Assembly (NCBI GenBank): GCA_016795365.1
Contig: JAEUHN010000004.1
Location: 248,001-312,000, forward strand
Source of the DNA: Verrucomicrobiaceae bacterium
GTDB lineage: Bacteria > Verrucomicrobiota > Verrucomicrobiia > Verrucomicrobiales > Verrucomicrobiaceae
DNA: 64,000 nucleotides
Direction of reading: 5' to 3'
The notes beneath the pieces were generated by a model, which was given only the letters and a program-made list of their open reading frames with translations, was not told where the DNA came from and ran no database searches. Every line of letters starts with the position of its first letter. Position 1 is the stretch's first letter. The position numbers were made by a program, and so were the translations under genes. Positions 1-9,714 of the stretch are shown piece by piece.

Positions 1-798
1 GGGCAGCAGATCGCCCGCAAGTTGTTCAATAGTGAATTGATCGAACGGCATGTTCGAATTCAGCGCACGAATCACCCAGTCACGATAGGCCCAGATCTCG
101 CGCGGCTGATCGCTGGGATAGCCCGAGCTGTCGGCGTAGCGAGCCAGATCCAACCACATTCGCGCCCAATGTTCGCCGTAGGCGGGTTTGGCAAGGTAGT
201 GCTGCACGACCTTCGCGAAGTCGAACGACGGCGAAGTCGAGAAGCGCTGGAGTTCTTCGAGTGTTGGCGGCAGTCCCGTGAGGTCAAGGGCCACACGTCG
301 CACCAGCGTCGCAGGGTCTGCGGGTGGTGAGAATCCCAGTCCTTCCTTGTGGAGCCGGTTCGTCAAAAAGGCGTCAATCGCCTGTCGATCCTTGCCATCC
401 GTCGCTGGCACCTTCGGGCGCGCAACGACCTCATAGCTCCAGTGCTTGCCCCACTTGGCCCCTTGCTTGATCCATTCCTTGAGCACCGCGAGCTGGGCCT
501 GCGAGACCGTCTTGTGGAGCTTCGGCGGAGGCATCACTTCATCAGGGTCCTTCGACTCGATGCGTTCGATGATCGCACTCTTCTCAGGATGCCCTGGGAC
601 GATCGCAATCACGCCATCATTCGACTTCTTGGCCGAGGCTTCCTCATCAAGACGCAGCCCAGCCTCGCGCTTCTTCTCGTCAGGCCCGTGGCAGAAAAAG
701 CAGTTCTCCGACAAGATCGGACGCACCTCGCGACTGAAGTCGATCGGAGTGGCCGAGAAACCGGACAAAGGCAGAGTGAGAGCGAGCAGGAAACGCAT
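1..798 (-). CDS. PVC cytochrome protein, PSCyt1 + DUF1549 (3'-truncated by window edge)
   Basis: The reading frame starts at the ATG complementary to 796-798 and stays open for 266 codons to the window edge, so the C-terminus (expected DUF1553) is missing. A short signal peptide ([16 protein letters not shown]) is followed by a planctomycete cytochrome c (PSCyt1) domain with a CFFCHG heme motif at about residues 33-38. After a DPDEVMPPP segment the DUF1549 domain begins, with [13 protein letters not shown] and [13 protein letters not shown]. It is a secreted, probably c-heme-carrying protein of the PSD1 class. These are abundant in Planctomycetes and Verrucomicrobia and usually sit next to a DUF1501 gene. 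Biochemical function is unknown for the family. Its stop lies outside the window. Confidence 0.9.
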   Translation of the reverse strand, partial: MRFLLALTLPLSGFSATPIDFSREVRPILSENCFFCHGPDEKKREAGLRLDEEASAKKSNDGVIAIVPGHPEKSAIIERIESKDPDEVMPPPKLHKTVSQAQLAVLKEWIKQGAKWGKHWSYEVVARPKVPATDGKDRQAIDAFLTNRLHKEGLGFSPPADPATLVRRVALDLTGLPPTLEELQRFSTSPSFDFAKVVQHYLAKPAYGEHWARMWLDLARYADSSGYPSDQPREIWAYRDWVIRALNSNMPFDQFTIEQLAGDLLP

Positions 799-860
799 GG
801 GGATGAACACACTACGATTGGCAGGTCGCAAAATTGCGCCCGAGGTCTTGCACGATCGCG

Positions 861-3800
861 TCACACCTCCAGCACCTCAGCCAGATCGTCTTCGGTCAAA
901 CCGCTCATCATCGGCGAGGCATCGTCGAGCGCCGCCTCGATGAGCCCCCGTTTCTGCGCCTGGAGCTTGAGGATCTTTTCCTCCACCGTGCCACGCGTGA
1001 CAAGGCGCAAGGCCGTGACCACACGCTCCTGTCCGAGACGATGGGCACGGTCGATGGCCTGGGCTTCCACCGCCGGATTCCACCAGGGATCCATGAGCAT
1101 GACGTGGTCTGCGGCGGTGAGATTGAGACCATAGCCACCCGCCTTGAGGCTGATGAGGAAGACCTTCGTCTGCGCATCCGTCTGGAAGCGCTGCACCTGC
1201 TCACCTCGATCATTGCTCTGGCCATCCAGGTAACAAAACTGGATGCCATCGCGCTCGAGTTCAGCGCGCAACAAGTGAAGGAACTTCACGAACTGGCTGA
1301 AGACGATCACCTTGCCGCCACTGGTGAGGATCTCATCAAGGCGCTCGCGCCACATGCCCAACTTGCCACTGAGATCATAGGCACTCACTTGCTTCAGCAC
1401 CTCGGGATCGACGCCTGTCATTCGAAGATCGCAGCAGGCCTGACGCAGGCGCAGCAGCACGGTGAACATTGTCATCTTCGCCCCACCCTTGCCGCTGCGT
1501 TTGCGTGCATCGCGCACCTCGGATTGCCCTTCTTCGACGAGTCGTCGATAGACTTCCGATTGCGGTCGGGACAAGTCGCACCACAGCACCTGCTCGATCT
1601 TTTCGGGCAAGTCCTTGAGCACCTCTTTCTTCGTGCGGCGCAGGAAATACGGGCGCACCAGCTTGCGCAGACGCTCGCTCACCTTGCGGCTTTCGGGTGT
1701 GTTGATGCCTGCGGTAAGCGGCTTCTCGAAGCGATCCTTGAAGCTGTCGCGACTGCCCAGGTATCCGGGCATGAGGAAGTGATAGATGCTCCACAGATCT
1801 CGCACCCCGTTCTCCAGCGGCGTGCCGGTCAAAGCGAAGCGACGCTCCGCCTTCAATCCGCGCAAGGCCTTGGCAGCCTCGGTGTCGGGATTGCGGATGT
1901 AACTCGCTTCATCAAGCACCACCGCTGCATAGGTGTGCATGCGGTGAAGCGAGAGATCACGCACGACCAGTTGGTAAGTGGTGATGATGACGTGATGATC
2001 AGGCACTTCGGCGAAGCTTTCTTTGCGATCCGCTCCATGGATCGAAAGCACCTTCAGGTCGGGGGCAAAGCGCTCCAACTCGCGCTCCCAGTTCGCAATC
2101 AGCGACTTCGGACAAACCACGAGCACCGGGGCCGAGCGATCAAGCAGGCGAATCATCGAGATCGCCTGGAGCGTCTTGCCCAGGCCCATGTCATCGGCCA
2201 GCAAACCCGCCTTGGCTCCACGCGCCGAGGCCTCGAACCATCGAACGCCATCCATCTGGTAAGGGCGCAGAAGCTTGGCCAGATCGGGCAACCGCTCCGC
2301 CACCCATGCCTCGCTCTGCCATGAGGCGGACTGACGTTCCGCAAAGGTCTGATCGTCCGTGGTGAAAAGGAACTGCGCCTTGTCGGCACGCACCTTCACA
2401 CCCGTGGTCGTCATCTCGCTGTCGAGGTCGCGCAGGCTTTCCTCAAACTCCGCGCACGCCTCCTCATCGAGGAGATACTTCTTTCCATTCGGAGCCTGAG
2501 CATTGCGCCGCCCCGTGCGGATCATTTGCATCACCTCGGCTCGCGTGATGCGGAAGCCATCGGACGCCTCATACGCGATGTCCAAGGACAGCCAGTCATG
2601 GCCCGAGCGCTGCTCGTCCCGGTGCTGAGGCTCGAGCGTCCGCGGTGTGATGCGCAGCAGACCTTTCGTTGCTGCGCGCCAGCGTTCGCCTTCCACGATG
2701 CGGAACACGCGCTGCAATCGCGGCAACTCGCTCGCATAGAAACGCGCCACCTTGTCCTGCCCTTGAAGTCGAAGCGTGGTGCTGCTCGCCGCTTCAAATC
2801 CGTTGTCAAACAGACGCTCCGCCGCCGCTTTCTCGCGCTCGATGTTACGGGAGTAGAATCGGTGCTCGTGCTCAGTGGATTCGAGCGGAAACTTCACGCC
2901 GCTCACCTCGCTGAGCGATCCTTCCATCACGATCCATCTGGCCGTGCCATGGACGGCGTAAAGCCTTGCCTCCACCACCTGCATGGAACCGTCCAGGTGC
3001 AGCTCGAACTCGCATGGCAAGGGCATGAGATGCAAGGAACCGAGCGACTTGCCCTCGAGTCGGAGGATCAGCGATTCATCGAGAGCGGCCCGATGCTGCA
3101 CCAGCCATGCCAGAGAGCGAACCACCTTACCCGACTCGAAGACTTCGCCCACCAGACGACGCGTCTCGGTGTCGAGCGAAGGCAGAGCAAACAACGAGCG
3201 AGTCTCATGGCAGAAGCACCATGGCGCAGCGATGGGTTTGATCGATGAACTATCGAGCGTGAAGACCACATCCTCATCATCCTCGCTAGCGACCACGGGC
3301 AGCCGCACAGGGTCGAGTGCCACGCTCACCCTGATCTCATCCGTGATTGGAGCCGAGGGTTTGCCCGCGATCACCATCCCGTGCCCAGCAGCGGCATTGA
3401 GGAAGGTGGAGAGATCATTCTTCGTCAGCATCAGCGGCATCGACCCGGGCCTCAGCCCCTGCTCGCGCAACCAACCCGCTATCATCCCATCCGGCGCAGT
3501 TCCCGCTCCTGGCTCAAACTTCAAAAACACCGCTGCCTGGCCAGTGAAGGTGCCGTTGAGCAGATTGTCCGGCAGGAAGATGGAAAATCGCCCGGGTGGC
3601 GGTGCCTGAACAGTGGCAGCCATCTGAACGTTGGCCACAGGCCGTGGAGCATTCGCAGGGGCCGGTCGCGTCATCGTTTGCAATCCCGATGGTGCCTTCC
3701 GCAACGTGGACAAGGCCACCGCGATCGAATGCGCGCAGATCATCCCCCGCCCTCGCGACGTGGGACAGGTGCAGAGATTCTCCACATCGGTGCGAGAACG

Positions 3801-3968
3801 AATCGCCAGTCCGCTGGTATAGCGCTTGGGACCCTCGGTCACCAGGCCGCGAACGTCCGTGCCCTCACGCTTCACCTCGCCCACGACGCCACGCTCCAGC
3901 AGGCTGCGTGCTGCCTTCAGCACCTGCCACCCGCCGATGTCGCCCAACCATTTCTCTGTGATGTCCAT
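861..3968 (-). CDS. SWIM-domain SNF2-family DEAD/DEAH helicase
   Basis: A 1035-residue Swi2/Snf2 ATPase. The start is set at [13 protein letters not shown], where family-like sequence begins; the frame is open further upstream, but that extension runs towards the divergent parA. Near the N-terminus is a SWIM zinc motif ([16 protein letters not shown], about residues 70-85). The C-terminal half holds the SNF2 core: [10 protein letters not shown] (Walker A), LDEAS in the DExH position, LTGTPLEN (motif III), then the helicase C domain with [11 protein letters not shown] and DRAHRLGQ (motif VI). SNF2 ATPases translocate on double-stranded DNA and remodel nucleoprotein. Bacterial members are linked to RNA polymerase recycling or DNA repair, but the exact role here is not shown. 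It is divergent from parA with a 64-bp spacer. Confidence 0.93.
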   Translation of the reverse strand: MDITEKWLGDIGGWQVLKAARSLLERGVVGEVKREGTDVRGLVTEGPKRYTSGLAIRSRTDVENLCTCPTSRGRGMICAHSIAVALSTLRKAPSGLQTMTRPAPANAPRPVANVQMAATVQAPPPGRFSIFLPDNLLNGTFTGQAAVFLKFEPGAGTAPDGMIAGWLREQGLRPGSMPLMLTKNDLSTFLNAAAGHGMVIAGKPSAPITDEIRVSVALDPVRLPVVASEDDEDVVFTLDSSSIKPIAAPWCFCHETRSLFALPSLDTETRRLVGEVFESGKVVRSLAWLVQHRAALDESLILRLEGKSLGSLHLMPLPCEFELHLDGSMQVVEARLYAVHGTARWIVMEGSLSEVSGVKFPLESTEHEHRFYSRNIEREKAAAERLFDNGFEAASSTTLRLQGQDKVARFYASELPRLQRVFRIVEGERWRAATKGLLRITPRTLEPQHRDEQRSGHDWLSLDIAYEASDGFRITRAEVMQMIRTGRRNAQAPNGKKYLLDEEACAEFEESLRDLDSEMTTTGVKVRADKAQFLFTTDDQTFAERQSASWQSEAWVAERLPDLAKLLRPYQMDGVRWFEASARGAKAGLLADDMGLGKTLQAISMIRLLDRSAPVLVVCPKSLIANWERELERFAPDLKVLSIHGADRKESFAEVPDHHVIITTYQLVVRDLSLHRMHTYAAVVLDEASYIRNPDTEAAKALRGLKAERRFALTGTPLENGVRDLWSIYHFLMPGYLGSRDSFKDRFEKPLTAGINTPESRKVSERLRKLVRPYFLRRTKKEVLKDLPEKIEQVLWCDLSRPQSEVYRRLVEEGQSEVRDARKRSGKGGAKMTMFTVLLRLRQACCDLRMTGVDPEVLKQVSAYDLSGKLGMWRERLDEILTSGGKVIVFSQFVKFLHLLRAELERDGIQFCYLDGQSNDRGEQVQRFQTDAQTKVFLISLKAGGYGLNLTAADHVMLMDPWWNPAVEAQAIDRAHRLGQERVVTALRLVTRGTVEEKILKLQAQKRGLIEAALDDASPMMSGLTEDDLAEVLEV

Positions 3969-4032
3969 TTTCTTTCTGGCACTGAGGGAGGTTTGTGTTG
4001 AAATACCGCCCTCGTAACGCCTAGCTCGTAAG

Positions 4033-4821
4033 ATGAGGATCGTCGCCATCGCAAACCAAAAAGGAGGAGTCGGAAAGACCACCACCGCCATCAATCTGTC
4101 TGCATGTCTGGCACAGAGAGGCGTCCGCGTGCTGCTTCTGGACCTCGATCCTCAAGGCAATGCCACCAGCGGACTCGGCATCGCTCAAGAAGATGGCGGC
4201 AGTCTCTATCCCGCGCTGGTGAGCAATATTGAAGCAAAGAAACTGATCCGCAGCACCCGCCTGCCCAACCTTTCCATTATTCGTTCGCACCAAGAACTCG
4301 CTGGCTGTGAAATCGAACTCGCCCAGCAAGGCAATCACCTGATCCGCCTTCGCGAGGTGCTCACGCCTTTGCGTTACAGCGGCCACTTTGATTACCTCAT
4401 CATGGACTGCCCGCCCTCCCTCGGTGTGCTGATGACCGGTGCATTGAGCGCTGCGGACGAACTCGTGGTCCCGATCCAGTGCGAATACTTCGGCCTCGAA
4501 GGTCTCTCGAAGATCGTCAACGTCGTGCAGCAGATCCGGGATTGCGGAGCTAATCCTAACCTCAATCTCGAAGGCATCGTGATGACCATGTATGATTCAC
4601 GCGCCAACCTCGCCCAGCAGGTGGTGAGCGATGTGCGGAACTACTTCTCTGAGATCATCTACAACACGATCATCCCGCGCACGATCCGGCTTGGCGAAGC
4701 CCCGAGCTTTGGCAAGAGCATCATCGAATACGATCCTGCTGGACGTGGAGCCCAGGCCTACCGGGCACTCGCCGAGGAATTCCTCGCCCGTCGCACCCCA
4801 GCTGCGCAGGCCGCCGCTTAA
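4033..4821 (+). CDS. parA: ParA/Soj-family chromosome-partitioning ATPase
   Basis: A 262-residue MinD/ParA-type P-loop ATPase. The deviant Walker A box (KGGVGKTTTAIN) is at about residues 10-21, followed by LLLDLDPQGNATSGLG (Walker A') and MDCPPSLGVL (Walker B). Length and lack of an N-terminal HTH match chromosomal Soj/ParA rather than plasmid type Ia ParA. ParA uses ATP-dependent DNA binding to move ParB-parS complexes. No parB follows: the next gene is convergent and their stop codons overlap in the palindrome TTAA (4818-4821). Partitioning in this genome would therefore need a ParB encoded elsewhere, or this is an orphan ParA positioning another cargo. Confidence 0.92.
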   Translation: MRIVAIANQKGGVGKTTTAINLSACLAQRGVRVLLLDLDPQGNATSGLGIAQEDGGSLYPALVSNIEAKKLIRSTRLPNLSIIRSHQELAGCEIELAQQGNHLIRLREVLTPLRYSGHFDYLIMDCPPSLGVLMTGALSAADELVVPIQCEYFGLEGLSKIVNVVQQIRDCGANPNLNLEGIVMTMYDSRANLAQQVVSDVRNYFSEIIYNTIIPRTIRLGEAPSFGKSIIEYDPAGRGAQAYRALAEEFLARRTPAAQAAA

Positions 4822-5915
4822 CGCTCGACTTTCTTCTCGAAGAAGAGGGTCATTTCATTGCGGTTCGACGGCAAATGCGTGCGTGAAATCAGGTGCAGCC
4901 CCGCGCGCTCCGCATCCGCTTCGACCGAGCTCATAATCGAGATCACCTCATCGAGCGACTCCACCTTGGGCAACTTCAAGGTGAAGATCACCAGCCCTTT
5001 ACGAACCAAGGCCTTCGATACTCGCACCACGTGGGCGATGGCATCAAAGGGCGAGCCATTGAGATCGCAGAGCACGGCCTCGTAGTTCCAGTCGGGCATC
5101 GGTGTGAACTCGGCCACGTTCTTCTTCACCACGATCAAGCCTGGCAGTCCCACCACACGAGGGTCCATCTTGCCCGTGTCCACCGCCGTCACCCGGTAGT
5201 GCCGTCTGAGCAGTTCCTTCGTCATCCCGCCAGGTGCCGCGCCGAGTTCCAACCAGCGCGATTGCTCCTTCGGCGGCGATCGAAACAAGCGCAGATGATG
5301 CAGCGCCTCCGCAATCTTCGCGCCCGCACGGCTCACCATGTCCTCGGCGTCGTGCGGCACAAATTTTGTCCCGCCAGGATACAGACCATTGCACCACGTT
5401 GGCGTTGCCAGTCCGCAGAAGAGTCCTTCGCGACCCACCATGCAGAACAGCGTTTTGCGATTGGGGTCCTGTTCCTCCACATCATTGATAGGAAAGGGTT
5501 CAAACACCTGCTTCAACCGCCCCCGCAGGTTTGACGCCAGCAACTTGTAATACGGATCTGGCGACGATGGATTGAGCGCTCCCACAAACAAAGCCTGCGG
5601 CGAGGTGGAGCCGAACTTCCTCACCATCGTTTGCGCTGCCTTCTCGATGAAGCCATCCATCTTGGCCGGATTACAGGGCCAGGAGTGTTGAATCGGCAAT
5701 GCCCAACGAATGAATGGTGCCACGGGAGAGTCTCGGAAGGCCTCAAGGCTCGGCACCTTCCACAAGCGGAAAGCTCCGGGAAACTTCTTTGTCTCCACGG
5801 CCCCGAGACGAGTCTTCATCTCCTCGACCACGCTCTCGAAAGCAGCCGAGATTCGCACCAGCACGGCATGCTCGGAAGGGACAGACACAGACGAAGGCTC
5901 GGAATCAGGACTCAT
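4818..5915 (-). CDS. RlmM-like 23S rRNA 2'-O-ribose methyltransferase (FtsJ fold)
   Basis: 365 residues from the chosen start MSPDSEPS, almost the length of E. coli RlmM. The C-terminal half is a Rossmann methyltransferase with the SAM loop WLELGAAPGGMTKELL, then AVDTGKM, AVLCDLNGSP and FTLKLPKVES. The Asp and Lys in the last two fit the K-D-K-E set of FtsJ/RrmJ-type 2'-O-methyltransferases. The N-terminal half is poorly conserved but occupies the place of the THUMP-containing region. RlmM modifies a 23S rRNA cytidine before ribosome assembly; substrate identity here is inferred. The frame continues upstream to an ATG at 5987, so the start is uncertain. The stop overlaps that of parA in a convergent arrangement. 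Confidence 0.72.
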   Translation of the reverse strand: MSPDSEPSSVSVPSEHAVLVRISAAFESVVEEMKTRLGAVETKKFPGAFRLWKVPSLEAFRDSPVAPFIRWALPIQHSWPCNPAKMDGFIEKAAQTMVRKFGSTSPQALFVGALNPSSPDPYYKLLASNLRGRLKQVFEPFPINDVEEQDPNRKTLFCMVGREGLFCGLATPTWCNGLYPGGTKFVPHDAEDMVSRAGAKIAEALHHLRLFRSPPKEQSRWLELGAAPGGMTKELLRRHYRVTAVDTGKMDPRVVGLPGLIVVKKNVAEFTPMPDWNYEAVLCDLNGSPFDAIAHVVRVSKALVRKGLVIFTLKLPKVESLDEVISIMSSVEADAERAGLHLISRTHLPSNRNEMTLFFEKKVER

Positions 5916-6050
5916 AAACAGAAGGGGCAGAAGTGGGACCGACGACATCGCCCCTGAGGCAAGTCCCCGCAACAGGCTTTCGCACATTCACCCAGTTCGT
6001 TGCTTTTTCCGCTCGGCAAGTCCAGCCCACTGAGCCAAAGACGAAGCGCC

Positions 6051-6410
6051 ATGCTCAAAGTCTATGCCTACAAAGGATGTTCCACCTGCCGCAACGCCAT
6101 CAAGTGGCTATGTCAGAATCACTTTCCCTTCATTGAGATTCCCATCCGCGAAACACCACCTTCCGTCACTGAACTGAAAGCCATGCTGGCCGCGCAATCC
6201 GGTGACCTGAAACGCCTCTTCAACACCTCCGGCCAGGACTACCGCGCCCTCGGCATCAAGAACAAACTCGCGGCGATGACCACCGACGAGGCGCTGCAAC
6301 TTCTCTCCACCAATGGCAACCTCATCAAACGACCCTTCGCCCTAAGTGCGGCCAACTCCGTCGGACTAGTCGGTTTCAAAGAAGAAGAGTGGAAGGCCTC
6401 GTTGCTCTAG
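6051..6410 (+). CDS. ArsC/Spx/YffB-family thioredoxin-fold protein
   Basis: 119 residues starting MLKVYAYKGCSTC. The CSTC redox pair at residues 10-13 and the late KRPF motif (about residue 100) are the signature of the ArsC/Spx/YffB family, and the length is normal for it. Members are either glutaredoxin-dependent arsenate reductases or, with a CxxC, Spx/MgsR-like regulators. No arsenic-resistance genes (ars permease, ArsR) are nearby, so an arsenate role is not supported and a YffB-like assignment is safer. The frame is open from 6000, but conservation begins at 6051. Confidence 0.85.
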   Translation: MLKVYAYKGCSTCRNAIKWLCQNHFPFIEIPIRETPPSVTELKAMLAAQSGDLKRLFNTSGQDYRALGIKNKLAAMTTDEALQLLSTNGNLIKRPFALSAANSVGLVGFKEEEWKASLL

Positions 6411-6514
6411 GGACTTACTGATCAAGTCATCCTCGGTCACAAAGCCAGCTGGGTCGCCATTCGTAACTACCCCGAAAGACCCTCCAGTTCGCAGGCGTAG
6501 GTTTGCCGTCCCTC

Positions 6515-7855
6515 ATGATGACCCCCATCAAGACCAACTGCGCTGGCATGGCGCGACGTGATTTCATCCAGCTCGGCTTTGGTGCCGTGGGCGGACTCAC
6601 GTTCACGCAGATCCAACAGCTCCGTGCCGAAGCCGCCGTGAGGCAGGGAAAGGTGAGTCCCGATCAGATCAATTGCATCCTCATCTGGCTGGACGGTGGG
6701 CCATCGCACTACGAGACCTTTGATCCGAAACCGGATGCGCCGAAAGAGATTCGCGGCGAGTTCAAGAGCATCAAGACCACGGTGCCGGGCGTGCACTTCA
6801 GCGAAGTCATGCCGAACCTGGCCAAGACCGCGCACAAGCTGACGATCGTTCGATCGATCTGCCACAAGGACCCGAACCACGGCGGCGGCAATCATTACCT
6901 CATGACCGGTGCACCGACGCCAGTGCCGGTCGGATGCGGTGCCTTCGTGAGCTTCCATCCGTCGTTTGGCTCGATGGTTTCAAATTCTCGCGGCGTGCGC
7001 GGCGGACTGCCCGCCTACATGACAATGCCAAACGTCTCGCGCAGCGGCGGACCAAGTTTCCTCGGCGCTCAGCATGCGCCGTTTGTGGTGGGTGGCAATC
7101 CTGCAAGCGAAGGCTTCCGCGTGCGCGATGTGGCGGTGCCTCAGTCGATCAGTGAAGGCCGGGCGATCGCGCGTCAGCAGCTTCGTCATTCCCTCGATAC
7201 CATGGAACGCATCGCCGCCCGCGTGGCAGACGATCCCACCGTGGGCTTCGACACCTTTTACCAGCAAGGCCTCGAACTCGTCACCTCGCCGAAGGCTCAA
7301 GCCGCCTTCGATGTCTCGAAGGAACCCAAGGCGATCCGTGAATCCTACGGCATGAGCGACTTCGGCCAGCGACTGCTGCTCGCGCGTCGTCTCGCGGAAG
7401 TGGGCGTGTCGTTCTCGGTCGTTTACTACGGTGGCTGGGACCATCATCGCGGCATCTTCAAGACGATGAAGGACGAAGCCGGTCCGAAGATGGACGAAGG
7501 CGTCGCCGCCTTGATCAACGATCTCGACCAGCGCGGCATGCTGGACTCCACGCTCGTCATTTGCCTGGGTGAATTCGGCCGCACGCCGAAGGTCAACAAG
7601 GACGCTGGACGCGATCACTGGCCAGGCGCGATGAGCGTGCTCATGGCTGGCGCTGGCATCCCGCGCGGTCAGGTGGTGGGAGCCACCGACCCGAAGGGTT
7701 ACTACGCCGCCGAGAACATCTACTCGCCTGAGGACTTTGCGGTTTCGCTCTACACCAAGCTGGGCATCGAGCCGCATCAGATCCTGCACACGAACACCGG
7801 TCGCCCCGTGCAACTCGTTAACGGTGGCAAGCCGATCAAAGAGTTGTTCGCGTGA
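6515..7855 (+). CDS. DUF1501 domain protein, Tat-exported
   Basis: 446 residues from the ATG at 6515; a TTG at 6503 in the same frame has a slightly better placed AGG and is an alternative start. The twin-arginine motif ARRDFIQLGFGAVGG (residues 13-27) predicts export of a folded protein. The body is typical DUF1501: LIWLDGGPSHYETFDPKP, PNLAKTAHKLTIVRS, GGWDHHRGIF, and the late CLGEFGRTPKVN. The fold belongs to the alkaline-phosphatase/sulfatase-like superfamily, but the reaction is undefined. It is the first gene of a tight module with the PPC-domain protein (4-bp GTGA overlap) and the PVC dehydrogenase, an order recurring in Planctomycetes and Verrucomicrobia. Confidence 0.93.
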   Translation: MMTPIKTNCAGMARRDFIQLGFGAVGGLTFTQIQQLRAEAAVRQGKVSPDQINCILIWLDGGPSHYETFDPKPDAPKEIRGEFKSIKTTVPGVHFSEVMPNLAKTAHKLTIVRSICHKDPNHGGGNHYLMTGAPTPVPVGCGAFVSFHPSFGSMVSNSRGVRGGLPAYMTMPNVSRSGGPSFLGAQHAPFVVGGNPASEGFRVRDVAVPQSISEGRAIARQQLRHSLDTMERIAARVADDPTVGFDTFYQQGLELVTSPKAQAAFDVSKEPKAIRESYGMSDFGQRLLLARRLAEVGVSFSVVYYGGWDHHRGIFKTMKDEAGPKMDEGVAALINDLDQRGMLDSTLVICLGEFGRTPKVNKDAGRDHWPGAMSVLMAGAGIPRGQVVGATDPKGYYAAENIYSPEDFAVSLYTKLGIEPHQILHTNTGRPVQLVNGGKPIKELFA

Positions 7856-9657
7856 GACTGCCGCTTTCCATCGTGAGCATGCTGGCGATGCTAATCGCGA
7901 GCAGTGCAACTGCGGCCAAAAAGGCCACGCCGCCGAGCATCACGCTGTTCCCGGCGGGTGCTCAGCGCGGCACAACATCGACCATCACCCTCAGTGGCAA
8001 GGTGGAAGGTGATGGCGTCGGCATGGCCATCGATTGCCCCGGTGTGCTGCTGACGATGCTGCCGAAGAATCAGGTGCAAGTTACGGTTGCAGCGGATGCG
8101 CCGCTCGGGTTGCACTTGGTGCATGTCTTCAATGAAAGCGGCGCCAGCGACCCGCGCTGGTTCAGCATCGGCGACCTGCCAGAGATTCAAGAGAAAGAAC
8201 CGAACGACGCGCTCACCGCCGCGATGCCAATCGACAAGCTGCCAGTGTGCATCAATGGCCAGCTCGAGAAGCGCGGCACGGCTGATTTGTTCTCCATCAA
8301 GCTCGACGCTGGACAGACGCTGACCGTGATCGTGGAAGGCTACGCGCTCGGCTCGCTCGTCGATCCGATCCTGGAATTGCGCGACGAGCACAACACCATC
8401 GTCTCCACTGAGCACGATGGTCGCAACCTCGACCCCGTGATGAGCTACCAGGCGACGAAGGCGGGACGCTACATTCTTCAGCTCGCTGGCTTCGCGCATC
8501 CGCCAGCTGCCGATGTGAACTTCGTCGGCGGCAGCGGCATCACGTATCGACTCCATCTCAGCGCGAGCGCCGCAGCATTGCGTGTCTTCCCCGCTGCGGT
8601 CTCACGCACCAGCAAGACGAAGCTCGATGTGCTCGGCAGCAGCATCGGCGACAAGGACAAAACGCTCGACTTTGATGGCAGTCGCCTCGTGGGACCTATC
8701 GCACTGGTCAAGACGACCAACGCCTTCCTGCCCGTCCCCGTTGCCGTGACCGACACTCCAGTGTTGCGCGAGACCAGAACGAACCATGACTTCGCGACCG
8801 CGATGCCACTGGCGGTTCCTTCGTGCGTCGGCGGTCGCATCATCAAACCGGGCGAAACTGACTTCTACGCGTTCGACGCCAAGAAGGGCAGCTACACGAA
8901 TGTGCGCCTGCTGGCCAAAGCACTCGGACTGCATCTCGATGCGACGCTCGCGATCATCGACAAGGACGGCAAGGAAATCGCGACTAATGATGACAGCGCC
9001 GAAGGCGAAGATCCGCTCCTCAGTTGGAAACCACCCGCCGATGGTCGCTACGCGGTGCGTGTAACTGATTTGTTCGGCAAAGGCGGCGACGACGCCGAGT
9101 ATGTGCTGCAACTCGGCCCCGGAGAAGAGACCTTTGCCGCGACGATCAGCAGCAAGCCCACGCTGGCCATCGAGGCTGGCAAGACCGCCGAGATCAAAGC
9201 CAAGCTCAGGCGCGTGAACGGCTACGCGGGTGATCTGATCGCTCGGGTCGTGGGTCTTCCTTCGGGCGTCTCCTGTGCCGATGTCGAAGCCCCGAAGAAG
9301 AACGGCGAAGAGTTCACGCTCAAGCTGCAAGCCGCCAACGATTCGACCGCCTTCAACGGCCCGATCAGCATAGTGCTCTGGACGAAGGAGGCGAAGGACA
9401 AACCGTTCCTTCATCGCACCGCCACGCTCGACCTGCGCGGCGAGAACCGTCGCGGTAGTTCCACGCTGGATGTCACCGAGCGTCTGTGGTTGACCGTCGT
9501 GCCCGCAGCGCCTGCGCTTCCGCCAGTGATCGTGTCAGCGCCAAAGCCAGAGGTTCCTCCCGCCCCGAAAGTTGAAGCACCGAAGGCCGCAACGCCCGCC
9601 AATGCTCCGAAACCGGAAGCGCCCAAGCCTGCTCAGCCGAAGCCGGCCACCAAGTGA
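7852..9657 (+). CDS. Secreted PPC (pre-peptidase C-terminal) domain protein
   Basis: 601 residues starting at a GTG whose bases overlap the TGA of the DUF1501 gene (GTGA), which implies translational coupling. A signal peptide (about residues 1-21, ending SSATA) is followed by two bacterial PPC beta-sandwich units. The first has EPNDALTAAMPIDKLP and GTADLFSIKLDAGQTL; the second has FATAMPLAVPSCVGGRI and GETDFYAFDAKKGSY. The last 40 residues are Pro/Lys/Ala-rich. PPC domains normally tail secreted proteases or act as binding modules; here they stand alone. The tie to DUF1501 suggests an extracytoplasmic partner. No catalytic motif was seen. Confidence 0.85.
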   Translation: MRLPLSIVSMLAMLIASSATAAKKATPPSITLFPAGAQRGTTSTITLSGKVEGDGVGMAIDCPGVLLTMLPKNQVQVTVAADAPLGLHLVHVFNESGASDPRWFSIGDLPEIQEKEPNDALTAAMPIDKLPVCINGQLEKRGTADLFSIKLDAGQTLTVIVEGYALGSLVDPILELRDEHNTIVSTEHDGRNLDPVMSYQATKAGRYILQLAGFAHPPAADVNFVGGSGITYRLHLSASAAALRVFPAAVSRTSKTKLDVLGSSIGDKDKTLDFDGSRLVGPIALVKTTNAFLPVPVAVTDTPVLRETRTNHDFATAMPLAVPSCVGGRIIKPGETDFYAFDAKKGSYTNVRLLAKALGLHLDATLAIIDKDGKEIATNDDSAEGEDPLLSWKPPADGRYAVRVTDLFGKGGDDAEYVLQLGPGEETFAATISSKPTLAIEAGKTAEIKAKLRRVNGYAGDLIARVVGLPSGVSCADVEAPKKNGEEFTLKLQAANDSTAFNGPISIVLWTKEAKDKPFLHRTATLDLRGENRRGSSTLDVTERLWLTVVPAAPALPPVIVSAPKPEVPPAPKVEAPKAATPANAPKPEAPKPAQPKPATK

Positions 9658-9714
9658 CAGCAGCGACCGAATCTTGAACTCGCACGCGGCGCAGCCCTTG
9701 CTACTGCTCCGCCC

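Noticed and set aside
834-2324. Long plus-strand reading frame opposite the SNF2 helicase
   Set aside because: The opposite strand encodes a full helicase with all motifs; the plus-strand frame has no recognisable domain and is a high-GC shadow.
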